Shown piece after piece: positions 37,279 to 45,733 of a DNA stretch of 64,000 nt. Location of the stretch: positions 19,029 through 83,028 of the forward strand of contig NZ_QOVA01000016.1 of assembly GCF_003332275.1 (NCBI RefSeq). The letters run 5' to 3'. Within the stretch, counting starts at the first letter, position 1. Each line of letters starts with the position of its first letter. Below the pieces are notes generated by a model that was given only the letters and a program-made list of their open reading frames with translations, was not told the origin of the DNA and made no database searches. Both the position numbers and the translations under genes were made by a program. This DNA is from Edaphovirga cremea. Its GTDB lineage: Bacteria; Pseudomonadota; Gammaproteobacteria; Enterobacterales; Enterobacteriaceae.

Positions 37279-38136
37279 ATGACGACACAAGCGGATTCGA
37301 TATCTTTAGGGTATACCGGAGCCAGGCGTTCCAGTGTTACAGGGCATTATCTACTGGGTAATGGCTATCGCAGCTTTAACCCAATCATAAAACGGTTTAC
37401 GGGTTGGGATAACTCCAGTCCATTTGATGCAGGGGGGCCACATGGGTATGCCTATTGTACGGGTGATCCTGCTAACAATACTGATCCTACTGGTCATTTA
37501 ATCCTTGAAGTGCTGGTGGATATTTTCTTTGGTACTGTTGCTACCAGAAATGCGCGTCGGGCAGTTGAAGGAGCAGGGGCAGCCGAAGGTGTAGAAGCAG
37601 CGGCAGCCGGAGGTGCAGAAGCGGGGTCGGTCAACGCTACCGGAAGAGGAATTGCGTCAGGGGGGGGAGCAAGAACAGGAGTAAGTGTGGTGGCGGGGAA
37701 AGAAATCCCTAATAGAACGCTTTATGATGCCAGCAAAACATTTATCAAGAACTATCTGGAGGAAGTAGCTGGAGTTGATCTCAAGAAATATTACATACCC
37801 GGTATTAATGAGTACTCTCCGGGAAAACGTAGGCTTGACATTACACCGGTCTATAAAAACGGGCGCTTTAGGAAGTTGGATATCAAAAAAACAGAGTTAC
37901 ACTCCAAAGGACGTATTGCGCACGCAAGTAAAAAGAAGCGATTACGCTATTTAGCTAATAGTGAACCACTCCTTAAGGGCCTGGTATCCGATAGCGCTGC
38001 GGAACAGATTACTGTTTTACGCGACCGCCCTCTCCCAAGAGCTCCTCGGGAGCCGAGGGTGGATGTATCGGAACATACATATGAATCTGTTGATTTTTTA
38101 AGAATTGTTGAAGATATTGGCGATAGTACTCTCTAA
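37279..38136 (+). CDS. RHS-associated core domain with variable C-terminal toxin-like domain
   Basis: 285 residues. Residues 10-75 are the RHS core that normally ends an RHS shell (GYTGARRSSVTGHYLLGNGY, PFDAGGPHGYAYCTGDPANN, TDPTGH); the Asp residues and DPTG mark the autoproteolysis site. An Ala/Gly-rich linker follows (80-125), then about 150 residues of unknown, Lys/Arg-rich sequence, presumably the released effector. Its activity is not recognised. AGAGG stands about ten bases before the ATG. It is in the same frame as the shell gene but separated by TGA, TAG and TAA. No immunity gene follows, which favours a eukaryotic target. Confidence 0.8.
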   Translation: MTTQADSISLGYTGARRSSVTGHYLLGNGYRSFNPIIKRFTGWDNSSPFDAGGPHGYAYCTGDPANNTDPTGHLILEVLVDIFFGTVATRNARRAVEGAGAAEGVEAAAAGGAEAGSVNATGRGIASGGGARTGVSVVAGKEIPNRTLYDASKTFIKNYLEEVAGVDLKKYYIPGINEYSPGKRRLDITPVYKNGRFRKLDIKKTELHSKGRIAHASKKKRLRYLANSEPLLKGLVSDSAAEQITVLRDRPLPRAPREPRVDVSEHTYESVDFLRIVEDIGDSTL

Positions 38137-38165
38137 TTCCATTATGCGTAAATAATGTTATTAAT

Positions 38166-38194
38166 GCTCACCAATACCGGTGGTATTGGTGAGC
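38166..38194. terminator. Hairpin after the RHS locus
   Basis: GCTCACCAATACC and GGTATTGGTGAGC form a perfect 13-bp inverted repeat with a 3-base centre. No T-run follows. It lies 30 bp after the last RHS-locus stop. Confidence 0.5.
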
Positions 38195-38328
38195 TATACA
38201 TGAAGGGTTTATGTAGATATTTATGTCGATGCTGAGTTTATATACGAATATCATATGAAAATGTGTAAAAGTGCTCGCGTTCACTGCGGTCGGGCTCATT
38301 TGCAGGGAAGTTGCAGGTAATTCAACAA

Positions 38329-39114
38329 TCAGGATTCAATAACCCTTCGCGCCAGCGCCTGCATGTCGTCCGCGGGATTGTGACCAATCAACATAAAGTT
38401 GTGCCCTGCCTCAGACCAATACACCACATTCATTCCGCGCCTGCGCTCAATTTCTGGGGCGTGGGAACCGCTGTCGTCGGCAACTGAAATGCACAGTGCC
38501 AAGGGGCCATAACGTGCATCAAGGTAAGAAATCTGTGCAATCCACCGATCCTCGTAATTCAGTAACCGCGCGTTCATCAGCTCTGCACCGGGCAAGAGCA
38601 GTCGATCGCGTTCCAAGGATAATCCGAGCTTATTACCTACGTCCTGCAATTGGCGCTGCTGCAATTGCGTGGAGTCCGCCACGTTATCAAATGTTTCTCG
38701 GGTGTAGAGCGACATATACTGAGCGACTAATTCACGCCAATTATCGTTATCAGCTTCCTGGCCCAACAGTAGCGGATAAAAGTGTCCGCCTGCCGCGCCA
38801 ATTACCAGACAAGAGACGGCGGCAGCGATCAGCGCACGTCGACTGAACCTCTTGGCTGAGGCTGAAGATTCCCTGATAGGCAGTGCATTGAGTCTTGCCG
38901 TCAATTCAGCCACCGGAGCCTGCGCCAGCAGACCGCTGAATGCGGCACTGAACGACAGACTGGCACTATCAAGGTGCGCCAGTCGCGAGGCCAGTTGCGG
39001 ATCGTGACCGAGCAACTCATCGATTTGCTGTCGCTGTGCGAGCGTCAGTTCATTGTCGAGATACGCCACCAACCAATCATCGGAGAGCGGCAAACTGAGA
39101 GGATGTGTGGTCAT
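38329..39114 (-). CDS. Anti-sigma factor, single-pass membrane type
   Basis: 261 residues. The N-terminal 90 residues have the helical anti-sigma layout (DDWLVAYLDNELTLAQRQQIDELL), without the zinc His/Cys set. A membrane segment spans roughly 97-115 (LIAAAVSCLVIGAAGGHFYPL). The C-terminal part would be periplasmic. Its ATG overlaps the sigma-factor stop as ATGA, so the pair is co-translated. It should hold the sigma factor inactive at the membrane until a periplasmic signal arrives. Confidence 0.85.
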   Translation of the reverse strand: MTTHPLSLPLSDDWLVAYLDNELTLAQRQQIDELLGHDPQLASRLAHLDSASLSFSAAFSGLLAQAPVAELTARLNALPIRESSASAKRFSRRALIAAAVSCLVIGAAGGHFYPLLLGQEADNDNWRELVAQYMSLYTRETFDNVADSTQLQQRQLQDVGNKLGLSLERDRLLLPGAELMNARLLNYEDRWIAQISYLDARYGPLALCISVADDSGSHAPEIERRRGMNVVYWSEAGHNFMLIGHNPADDMQALARRVIES

Positions 39115-39608
39115 GAACTCTCTCCCTGGATCTGTGGCCGGGCGGACATTATCACCGAATCTTTGGCCAGTGATTGCCGCGCGGTGGTCAGGCGACTCAT
39201 AATAGTGCCGATCGGCACAGATAGCGTTTCAGCCGCTTCCTGATAGGTAAAACCTTCGACATAGACCAAAAACACGGCGTTACGTTGCGCTTCGGGTAAT
39301 TGGTTGACGCGCTCAATGATCTGCCTGGCAGAAATGCTTTCAAACGATTCGTTGCGTTCAGACGCAGGTGGCAGATCGTCAATATCGACAAAACCCTGAC
39401 CCTGGCGAATATGCTGCGAGCGGATCTCATTGACCCACACCGAGTGCAGGATAGTAAAAAGCCAGCGATCGAGATGCGTACCGTGGTCAAATTGCTCGAC
39501 ACGCTCCAAAGCCCGGACACAGGTAGCCTGAACCAGATCGTTGGCGACGTCCTGATTGCGGGCCAATACCATGCCATAGCGCCACAGGCGAGCCAGATAC
39601 TGCCCCAA
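39111..39608 (-). CDS. ECF-type RNA polymerase sigma factor
   Basis: At least 165 residues. Region 2 is clear (DVANDLVQATCVRALERVEQF, DRWLFTILHSVWVNEIR) and region 4 follows (LPEAQRNAVFLVYVEGFTYQ, SVPIGTIMSRLTTARQ). The only standard start in frame is TTG at 39608, yet the frame upstream (NDIRGELGQYLARLW) reads like the missing N-terminus. An ATG at 39654 begins a plausible start in another frame, which would join this one by a one-base slip at a run of seven A. So the 5' end is uncertain: sequencing error, slippage or mutation. Confidence 0.82.
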   Translation of the reverse strand: MGQYLARLWRYGMVLARNQDVANDLVQATCVRALERVEQFDHGTHLDRWLFTILHSVWVNEIRSQHIRQGQGFVDIDDLPPASERNESFESISARQIIERVNQLPEAQRNAVFLVYVEGFTYQEAAETLSVPIGTIMSRLTTARQSLAKDSVIMSARPQIQGESS

Positions 39609-39770
39609 CTCACCGCGAATATCGTTTTTTTCTATGTTCGCTGTCTCCCGTCATGAATATGAATAAGAGTAAGTCATGAGCGAGTATTTTGCGGGCTACC
39701 TAGGCAGGAAACGCCGGGAGACACGCTCACCCGGCTGATTTCCTACCGAATATTCGCTGCCCAAATTACA

Positions 39771-40349
39771 TTAAGGCTCAGGATGACCCGCGATAGCATT
39801 GGCTAAATCCTCATACTCTTCACAGCCTGTACCGCAGATCGTTTTAATGACAGCAAGTTGGGCTTTGGCTAAGTCAGGACGACCCTTAACCATATAAGCT
39901 TCACCAAGATATTCGCGAACCTTGGCGTAGTTGGGGTTGAGGGCGATCGATTTTTGGTAATAACCGATCCCTTCGTCGGTGCGACCCATTTTACGGGTGG
40001 CATAGCCACGGTAGTTGAGCGCCTCGGCAGTATTCGGTTGTTTCAAGGTGTTCAGAACATCGATCGCTTCCTGATAGCGACCCGCTTTTGCCAGTGCGTA
40101 GGCATATTGGGTACGATCGGCTTCTGAGATCATGCTGCCTTTTTCGACCATGCACGTTTTGGTTTTTGTGTCGTAGATTTGGCCTTTGGGACACGTTGGG
40201 GTTTTATCTGAATCGTCGCCCATGGCATGAACGGCACCCGAGAGTAATAACAGAGCGCTACCGAGCGCCAGAAGAGCACGTTTGTTTAGCATTCGTGCTG
40301 TTGAGTGGATCGTAGTTGTGGAAGGGATTGTTGCGAAATCGTGTTTCAT
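39771..40349 (-). CDS. Exported TPR protein
   Basis: 192 residues. Start at 40349 with GGAGG about seven bases upstream. A hydrophobic segment at about 20-42 (LNKRALLALGSALLLLSGAVHA) looks like a signal peptide with an extended N-region; a second Met at its head is an alternative start. The mature part has CPKGQIYDTKTKTCM, a small disulfide-type motif, then tetratricopeptide repeats (AEALNYRGYATRKMGRTDEG, IALNPNYAKVREYLGEAYMV). It lies just upstream of the sigma/anti-sigma genes on the same strand, so it is probably part of the ECF regulon. Confidence 0.8.
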   Translation of the reverse strand: MKHDFATIPSTTTIHSTARMLNKRALLALGSALLLLSGAVHAMGDDSDKTPTCPKGQIYDTKTKTCMVEKGSMISEADRTQYAYALAKAGRYQEAIDVLNTLKQPNTAEALNYRGYATRKMGRTDEGIGYYQKSIALNPNYAKVREYLGEAYMVKGRPDLAKAQLAVIKTICGTGCEEYEDLANAIAGHPEP

Positions 40350-40433
40350 GATGATACCTCCGCTGATTGTCATTGGGTAAACACATCAGAAGCGGTATCT
40401 ATTCGGTTTTTATTTTAAAAAAATTAATTTTTT

Positions 40434-41405
40434 CTAAACGTGGCTTTTTTCCAGCACCCTGATCGGTTTGCCAGACAAAAATGCCTGGATATCTTCAATC
40501 GCCTCTGAGTAATAAACCTGATAATTCGTGTCGGTCACATACCCCAGATGCGGTGTCGCCAGCACATTCGGTAATGCGCGCAATATATGCGTGGCAGGTA
40601 AGGGTTCAACGTCAAAAACATCCAGCCCTGCGCCAGCAATGCGCCCCGACGATAAGGCATCGAACATTGCTGCCTGATCGATGATTGACGCGCGTGAGGT
40701 GTTGATAACAAAAACATTGGGCTTCATCAGCTCAAACTCACTCTTGCCGATCAGTCCTGCTGTTCGCTCGCTTAAAACCAGATGAACCGAGATAAAATCA
40801 CTGTCTTTGATTAATGCCTGTTTTGAACTGGCGAGCGTGACTCCGGCTGCATTTGCACGTTCGGACGTCAAATTCTGGCTCCAGGCGATCACCTTCATAC
40901 CAAAAGCCTGAGCGATATTCGCGACGCGGGTTCCAATCTTGCCAAGGCCGATTATCCCCAGCGTTTTGCCCGCCAGCGTCACACCGAGGCTGCTTTGCCA
41001 TGGCCCGTTGTGGCGAAACGCACTGTTTTCAGGCACCACCTGACGGGCGAGGCCAAGTATCAATGCCCAGGTCAGTTCAATGGCCGGATCTGAATTGCTG
41101 GCGGTGCCGCATACGGTGATACCACGGGCTTTCGCGGCGGCGAGATCAATAGACGCATTACGCATTCCCGAGGTGATGAGTAATTTTAAGGCGGGAAGTC
41201 GAGCCATCAGGGAGGCAGTGAATGGCGTTCGCTCACGCATGATCACCACAATATCAAACTCTTTCAATGCCTCAACCAGCGCGTCCTCGTCGGTGAAATG
41301 GTGCTGGAAGGCGGTCACGTCCACTTGTCCGGTAAGCGCAGACCAGTCTGCCAATGAAAGGGCAACGCGTTGATAATCATCCAGGATGGCACAGCGTAAA
41401 GGCAT
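40434..41405 (-). CDS. D-isomer-specific 2-hydroxyacid dehydrogenase
   Basis: 323 residues. NAD-binding motif GIIGLGKIGTRVANIA near residue 148. Catalytic set: Arg in VINTSRASIID, Glu in LDVFDVEPLP and His in TPHLGYVT. The family interconverts 2-keto acids and D-2-hydroxyacids; this member is nearest to phosphoglycerate/glyoxylate-reductase-like proteins without the serine-sensing domain. AGGAG precedes the ATG at five bases. Monocistronic by appearance. Substrate unknown. Confidence 0.9.
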   Translation of the reverse strand: MPLRCAILDDYQRVALSLADWSALTGQVDVTAFQHHFTDEDALVEALKEFDIVVIMRERTPFTASLMARLPALKLLITSGMRNASIDLAAAKARGITVCGTASNSDPAIELTWALILGLARQVVPENSAFRHNGPWQSSLGVTLAGKTLGIIGLGKIGTRVANIAQAFGMKVIAWSQNLTSERANAAGVTLASSKQALIKDSDFISVHLVLSERTAGLIGKSEFELMKPNVFVINTSRASIIDQAAMFDALSSGRIAGAGLDVFDVEPLPATHILRALPNVLATPHLGYVTDTNYQVYYSEAIEDIQAFLSGKPIRVLEKSHV

Positions 41406-41547
41406 ATTTTTACTCCTGATGTGGGAGGAGGGGGTTCAATACAGATTACAGTGCTGCCAGAGCAAGGTCGATAGATGCTTTTATCTTGGCGATATATGAA
41501 GGACTGTAGTATCGCGCTGGGGTACCATTCTCTCCTCTTTCATCATG

Positions 41548-42030
41548 TTATTCCTTTGTTATAGGTAATAATCTTGTTCCGCTTTTTCTGATTATTTTTT
41601 CATAATCAATGCTTTTCATGACTATCGAGCAGTCCAATCTCCCTGCATTAAATGCGATTTCATCCAGTTCAAGAATAGATGGATCAACGACTAACTCTAT
41701 ACATGGGTTGAATGTAAAAGGTGGTATTGACCCAATTACACATCCCGTGATCTCTTCGGTTTTACCTCTATCCGCTAAAGATACTCTTTTTCCTCCAGTT
41801 GCCGCAGCAAGAGCTTTAAAATCGAGTTTTTTGTTGGCTGGAAGTATTGCTAGTAAATATTTTTCTCCGTTAAAACATAACAATGCTTTAGCTCCCTGCT
41901 CAAACCTGGTGCCTCTTGCCTTTGCTACTTCATCACTTTTCCCAACAGACTCATGATGTAAGGTCTGATATTTAATATCGTGTAAATCCAATAAATTACG
42001 TATTTTCGTATGTACGCTATCGTTATTCAT
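41548..42030 (-). CDS. YbaK/ProX-type aminoacyl-tRNA deacylase domain protein
   Basis: 160 residues with the YbaK/ProRS-editing fold: a conserved Lys in EQGAKALLCF, GGKRVSLAD and GSIPPF. Such proteins hydrolyse misacylated tRNA (for example Cys- or Ala-tRNAPro). Specificity within the family cannot be stated. The gene stands alone, 143 bp downstream of its right neighbour's region, and is AT-richer than its flanks. Confidence 0.82.
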   Translation of the reverse strand: MNNDSVHTKIRNLLDLHDIKYQTLHHESVGKSDEVAKARGTRFEQGAKALLCFNGEKYLLAILPANKKLDFKALAAATGGKRVSLADRGKTEEITGCVIGSIPPFTFNPCIELVVDPSILELDEIAFNAGRLDCSIVMKSIDYEKIIRKSGTRLLPITKE

Positions 42031-42216
42031 TATGAGACCACCCTAAAGTATTACTGTTGCACGCGTTTCTATCATTAGGTATGTGTTCTTCCTTGGTTGT
42101 TTTATTTTTCTCATGCAAAAAATTTATGAGGAGGGCGAAAATTTCTATTTCTGCCGCCAAACAGCGGCAGATTCAGCACTTATAACGTTCCAGCGAGGAA
42201 GATTGCAACGGACAAA

Positions 42217-42921
42217 TTACAGATCTTCGAGCGGAACCTGTTTCAGCGTTTCAACGTGCATCAGGAACTGATAGAGCGGGGCTAGCTGGCTGAAACCGCG
42301 CTCCAGTCGCGTGACCAGATCGGGAGTGAAAAGCGTCTCGACCTGTGTGTCCAGGGTCATTACCGCGAAGGATTTGCGGTTATACCAGGTAGCGAGCGCC
42401 GGATCCTGATCTTTGACCAACGGGCGCTTGTAGCTTTCACCCACCAATTCAAAGGGGGAGCAACAGCATGCCGCCGCTTTGGCGAACTCTTTGGGCTGAC
42501 GCAGCATCAGGTGACGGAATCGATCCATGGTGCCTTTGCTGGCGGAGTAATAGCCCAGTCCATACGCCAATTCGTAGGGTTTGATCTCAAAGAAATAGAC
42601 CGGTGCGTCGGTCCACTCTTTTGAAGGACGTTTGAACGTCAGCCACATGCGGTTGCGGTAAATTGATTTATCGTTGGAAAAGCGGGTATCACGATTCATG
42701 CGCGACAGGGTCTTGCCAATCGCCGGGCGGACTTCGAATCTGTCATCAATATTCAGCATGGTGGGTGCCAGCGCCTCCACCAAGGCACGGAACTGTGCAA
42801 GAATATGTTCGTTGTACACGCCGCGCTGGGATTCAAACCACTCTTTGCTGTTTTCAACCGCGACCTGCTGCAAAAAATTGAGCCCCGTTTGGGTAAAACC
42901 CGTAAATGAAGTCTGCTGCAC
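42217..42921 (-). CDS. DUF2461 family protein
   Basis: 234 residues. It begins VQQTSFTGFTQTGLNFLQQV and continues ENSKEWFESQRGVYNEHILA, the hallmark of DUF2461 (TIGR02453), a conserved family of unknown function. The GTG at 42921 has GGAG eight bases upstream. The frame is open to 43014, but that extension runs over a terminator for tehB and would start at TTG, so it was left out. FSNDKSIYRNRMWLTF and YFFEIKPYELAYGLGYY are typical later blocks. Confidence 0.85.
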   Translation of the reverse strand: MQQTSFTGFTQTGLNFLQQVAVENSKEWFESQRGVYNEHILAQFRALVEALAPTMLNIDDRFEVRPAIGKTLSRMNRDTRFSNDKSIYRNRMWLTFKRPSKEWTDAPVYFFEIKPYELAYGLGYYSASKGTMDRFRHLMLRQPKEFAKAAACCCSPFELVGESYKRPLVKDQDPALATWYNRKSFAVMTLDTQVETLFTPDLVTRLERGFSQLAPLYQFLMHVETLKQVPLEDL

Positions 42922-42934
42922 GGTAAGGTCTCCA

Positions 42935-42968
42935 TGAGAAAAAGAAGGCGGGATTTCCCCGTCCCGCC
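42935..42968 (-). terminator. Terminator after tehB
   Basis: On the minus strand GGCGGGA pairs with TCCCGCC over 8 bases and is followed by TTCTTTTTCT. It separates tehB from the DUF2461 gene. Confidence 0.7.
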
Positions 42969-43028
42969 GACGGTACTCTTCTTCCTGGTAATCAAATACC
43001 GGGTACTTGCTCAAGCCTCAACAAGAAA

Positions 43029-43628
43029 CTATCCCGCTTTTCTTGCCAGCATGGTAGCAAATCTCGCTTTGATGCGGTTGCCTGCGGCATCGGTTCTGTG
43101 TAGTTCGCCGAGGTTTTCGTTGTATTTGAGGATCTCCCAATCGGTATAATAGTTTTGCAATTCACCGGGTGAAAAGACAAAAGAGAAGGGGACATCACAG
43201 GAAGTATCTTCCGATGAGACGACGGAGACAATCAGGTTATAGCCACCCGCAAGGGTATGTTCCTGCATATTGGCGATAATGTCCGGGATGCGATCGCTAT
43301 TGAGGAACATAAAGGTCACGGTCGAGACGATCAGCCCGAAGTGGCCAGTGATCTCCGCGCGGTTGATGTCATACGTATGGACATCAATGTTTGACATATC
43401 TTCGCTGGCAATCATCTTGCGCAGATTTTCCAGACTGGCCTCATTTCTGTCGTAGGACGTCACGTCAAACCCGCACAACCGTATATACAGAGAGTTTCTG
43501 CCGTTGCCGCAACCGAGATCCAACGCTTTACCCGGCGGTACAATCTTCAAGGCTTCAATGACTTCGGAATGCGTGCGGGTCATGCCATATTTCTTGGCAA
43601 AATAATCCTCTTTATTGTGCTGATCCAT
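43029..43628 (-). CDS. tehB: Tellurite/selenite S-adenosylmethionine methyltransferase
   Basis: 199 residues, co-linear with E. coli TehB: YGMTRTHSEVIEA near the start, SAM motif ALDLGCGNGRNSLY, post-I Asp in VTSYDRNE, STVTFMFL, and the C-terminal NENLGELHRTDAAGNRIK with FATMLARK. It methylates tellurite and selenite oxyanions, giving some resistance. No tehA lies beside it. AAGGGAAAC precedes the ATG. Confidence 0.92.
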   Translation of the reverse strand: MDQHNKEDYFAKKYGMTRTHSEVIEALKIVPPGKALDLGCGNGRNSLYIRLCGFDVTSYDRNEASLENLRKMIASEDMSNIDVHTYDINRAEITGHFGLIVSTVTFMFLNSDRIPDIIANMQEHTLAGGYNLIVSVVSSEDTSCDVPFSFVFSPGELQNYYTDWEILKYNENLGELHRTDAAGNRIKARFATMLARKAG

Positions 43629-43774
43629 TGTTTCCCTTACTTTTAAACGAGTTTTGCACCCGATGGCGTTAAATTTGCGATATACGCACTAGTATTGGCG
43701 CAATGTTATCCGCAAGATAACCCAGTTTAATCGACAAGTCAGGTTGCCAGAAGTACAGAACGAGGGAAATTGAA

Positions 43775-44413
43775 ATGGATGCCATACACACAATTATTCT
43801 TACCATAGGATTGTTTATCCTGACGTTCATTAACCCCGGCGCAAATCTGCTGGTGGTTGTGCAGACCAGCCTGACATCAGGAAAAAACGCCGGGATCCTT
43901 ACCGGACTGGGCGTGGCGCTGGGTGATGCGCTGTACTCCGGACTGGGGTTGTTTGGTATGGCGGCGCTGATTACGGAAGGTGGGCAGTTCTTCTCAGGCA
44001 TTAAAATCTTCGGCGGGCTTTATCTGATTTGGTACGCCTATAACATGATCCGTCACCCCAACTCGGTACAAATGTACACGGGGAGGTTATCTGCCACGAC
44101 CTCTGCGCCCTGGTATGTTTTTTTCCGCCGCGGATTGTTGACCGATCTCTCCAACCCCCAGACGGTGCTATTTTTCGTCAGTATATTTTCCGTCACCCTG
44201 ACACCGGCGACTCCGCTGTGGGCAAAAGTATTGGCGTGGCTCGGTATTGTTATTGCGTCGATCATTTGGCGCACGTTACTAAGTATCGCATTTTCCCTGC
44301 CTGCCGTAAGGCGAGGATATACCAAGGTGCAGCAAGCCATGCGGGGGATTATCGGTGTTGCGCTGGGGGCATTTGGCTTGCGGCTGATTTATGAAGGCTT
44401 TATGAGACGCTGA
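43775..44413 (+). CDS. LysE/RhtC-family amino-acid exporter
   Basis: 212 residues, six hydrophobic segments. The family motif NPGANLLVVVQTSLTSGKNAG is near residue 20, and later LLTDLSNPQTVLFFVSIF. By length and sequence it is nearest the RhtC/YggA branch (threonine, homoserine or arginine efflux), but substrate cannot be fixed. GAGGGAA precedes the ATG. It is divergent from tehB. Confidence 0.88.
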   Translation: MDAIHTIILTIGLFILTFINPGANLLVVVQTSLTSGKNAGILTGLGVALGDALYSGLGLFGMAALITEGGQFFSGIKIFGGLYLIWYAYNMIRHPNSVQMYTGRLSATTSAPWYVFFRRGLLTDLSNPQTVLFFVSIFSVTLTPATPLWAKVLAWLGIVIASIIWRTLLSIAFSLPAVRRGYTKVQQAMRGIIGVALGAFGLRLIYEGFMRR

Positions 44414-44450
44414 TGTTTACATTGGGCTGTAGGCACCCAGCAGATGTAAT

Positions 44451-44486
44451 ACTCTTATCGTGCGCGTTCTAGCGCACGATAAGAGT
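44451..44486. terminator. 15-bp perfect hairpin after the exporter
   Basis: ACTCTTATCGTGCGC and GCGCACGATAAGAGT are perfect inverted repeats over GTTCTA. No T-run is present on either side. It lies 38 bp past the stop of the exporter. Confidence 0.55.
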
Positions 44487-44549
44487 AGCGAAAGAAATTG
44501 CCGGTGACTCACTGGCCATCACCCTTGCTGGATATTTATCCTTCTATTT

Positions 44550-44642
44550 TTAAGGTTTTTTACGGCTTTTGAACAACCGCATAACCGCACCGATGATGCA
44601 GCCAATGACGATGCCGGTAATAATCCAATCAATTAAATTCAT
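44550..44642 (-). CDS. Small single-pass membrane protein (30 residues)
   Basis: Thirty codons: MNLIDWIITGIVIGCIIGAV followed by a basic tail MRLFKSRKKP. The ATG at 44642 has AAGGA seven bases upstream. One hydrophobic helix of about 20 residues and a positive C-terminus predict an inner-membrane protein with the tail in the cytoplasm. It resembles the class of small enterobacterial membrane proteins, but no named member is recognised. Its own SD and position make it independent of the HAD gene downstream. Confidence 0.6.
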   Translation of the reverse strand: MNLIDWIITGIVIGCIIGAVMRLFKSRKKP

Positions 44643-44747
44643 AGCCATTTCCTTCATCAACATTCGCTGATCGATTAACTGGCCGCAATGTTGCAGCGAT
44701 ATTATTGACAAAGAGTATGCAACACTCGCCCGGAGAACGCATGCAAA

Positions 44748-45407
44748 TCACTCACGGTAATTCAACCGAAAGCCATCACCGTCAGTGCTGATTTCAAGGG
44801 GGAGATAATTTTTAAGCGAGAGATAACACGCAATCGTGTGTTTCACCGATTGCGCCGTCACCAACTCTATAACCGTACACTCGGCAGCCTTGGCCGACGC
44901 CAATCCGGAGAGGGAATCCTCAAAAGCAATACAGCGTGCCGGAGAACAATTCAACCGTTGTGCACCCAGTAGAAAAGCCTGCGGATGGGGTTTACCCAAT
45001 GTCACGTTTTCACAGGTTATGAGCGCATTTGGCCTGGGTAATCCCGCAGCAGCGATTCTCGCCGTTGCCACTCTTGACAATCCTGACGTCACAATCGCCC
45101 AGGGAATGGTGAGGCGTTGCAGGGTGTTGAGCAAATCAATCGCGCCATCAACCGCCGTCATGCCCGCCGCATCTGCGACTTCGTAATCTTCAAGGGCTTT
45201 GCACTCCCTGAGAATCTCTTCGTCGCTTGCGCCTGTTAGAAAATGCCGGAACGTAACCTGCGCGGGTTTACCATGCAAATAGCCGAGAACCTCCTGTGGG
45301 CACAATCCTTTGCTGACCGACCAGTTTTTCCACGAATCCTCCACTTTCTCCAGCGAATTAACCAGCGTTCCGTCCAAATCAAACAACATCCCTGAAAATC
45401 CCAGCAT
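44748..45407 (-). CDS. HAD-family sugar phosphatase, YfbT-like
   Basis: 219 residues. HAD motif I MLFDLDGTLVNS, motif II IVTSG, motif III Lys in LGKPHPQAF and motif IV FEDSLSGLASAKA are all intact, with a subclass I cap. The overall match is to the YfbT/HxpA sugar-phosphatase group of E. coli. ATG at 45407 has GGGAG eight bases upstream; an earlier ATG at 45422 has none. It probably dephosphorylates small sugar phosphates. Confidence 0.87.
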   Translation of the reverse strand: MLGFSGMLFDLDGTLVNSLEKVEDSWKNWSVSKGLCPQEVLGYLHGKPAQVTFRHFLTGASDEEILRECKALEDYEVADAAGMTAVDGAIDLLNTLQRLTIPWAIVTSGLSRVATARIAAAGLPRPNALITCENVTLGKPHPQAFLLGAQRLNCSPARCIAFEDSLSGLASAKAAECTVIELVTAQSVKHTIACYLSLKNYLPLEISTDGDGFRLNYRE

Positions 45408-45733
45408 CTCTTTCACTCCCATTCACGTCATAAATACATCTTACGATGCAGGGGAAAATTAGCTATCGCAAAAAAAGAGTCTTAGAGAGAAAAAGGCGTC
45501 ATTACTGGCCGTTTTTGTAAGCGGGGGTTGCGATCGCAGATGAGGCCAAAGTGGCTGTTATTTGAACACCGTATCTGCCCGGGAGCGGTGCTGATAATAC
45601 TCTTGCTGGAAGACGGCACCCAGACGGAGTTTTATTCTTAGGTCGTGGGGATGAGAGTGTGTAGAAAGTGATCGGCATTTTCGCACCACACTTGGGGAGT
45701 TCACCCATTCGTGGAACGGGCACAACGTAATGA

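Noticed and set aside
37219..37281. Programmed stop-codon read-through joining the RHS shell to its core
   Set aside because: Although the two ORFs are in the same frame, TGA, TAG and TAA all intervene, and the second ORF has its own SD.
42922..43014. N-terminal extension of the DUF2461 protein to 43014
   Set aside because: It would begin at TTG and run through a tehB terminator. GTG 42921 has a proper SD and matches the family start.
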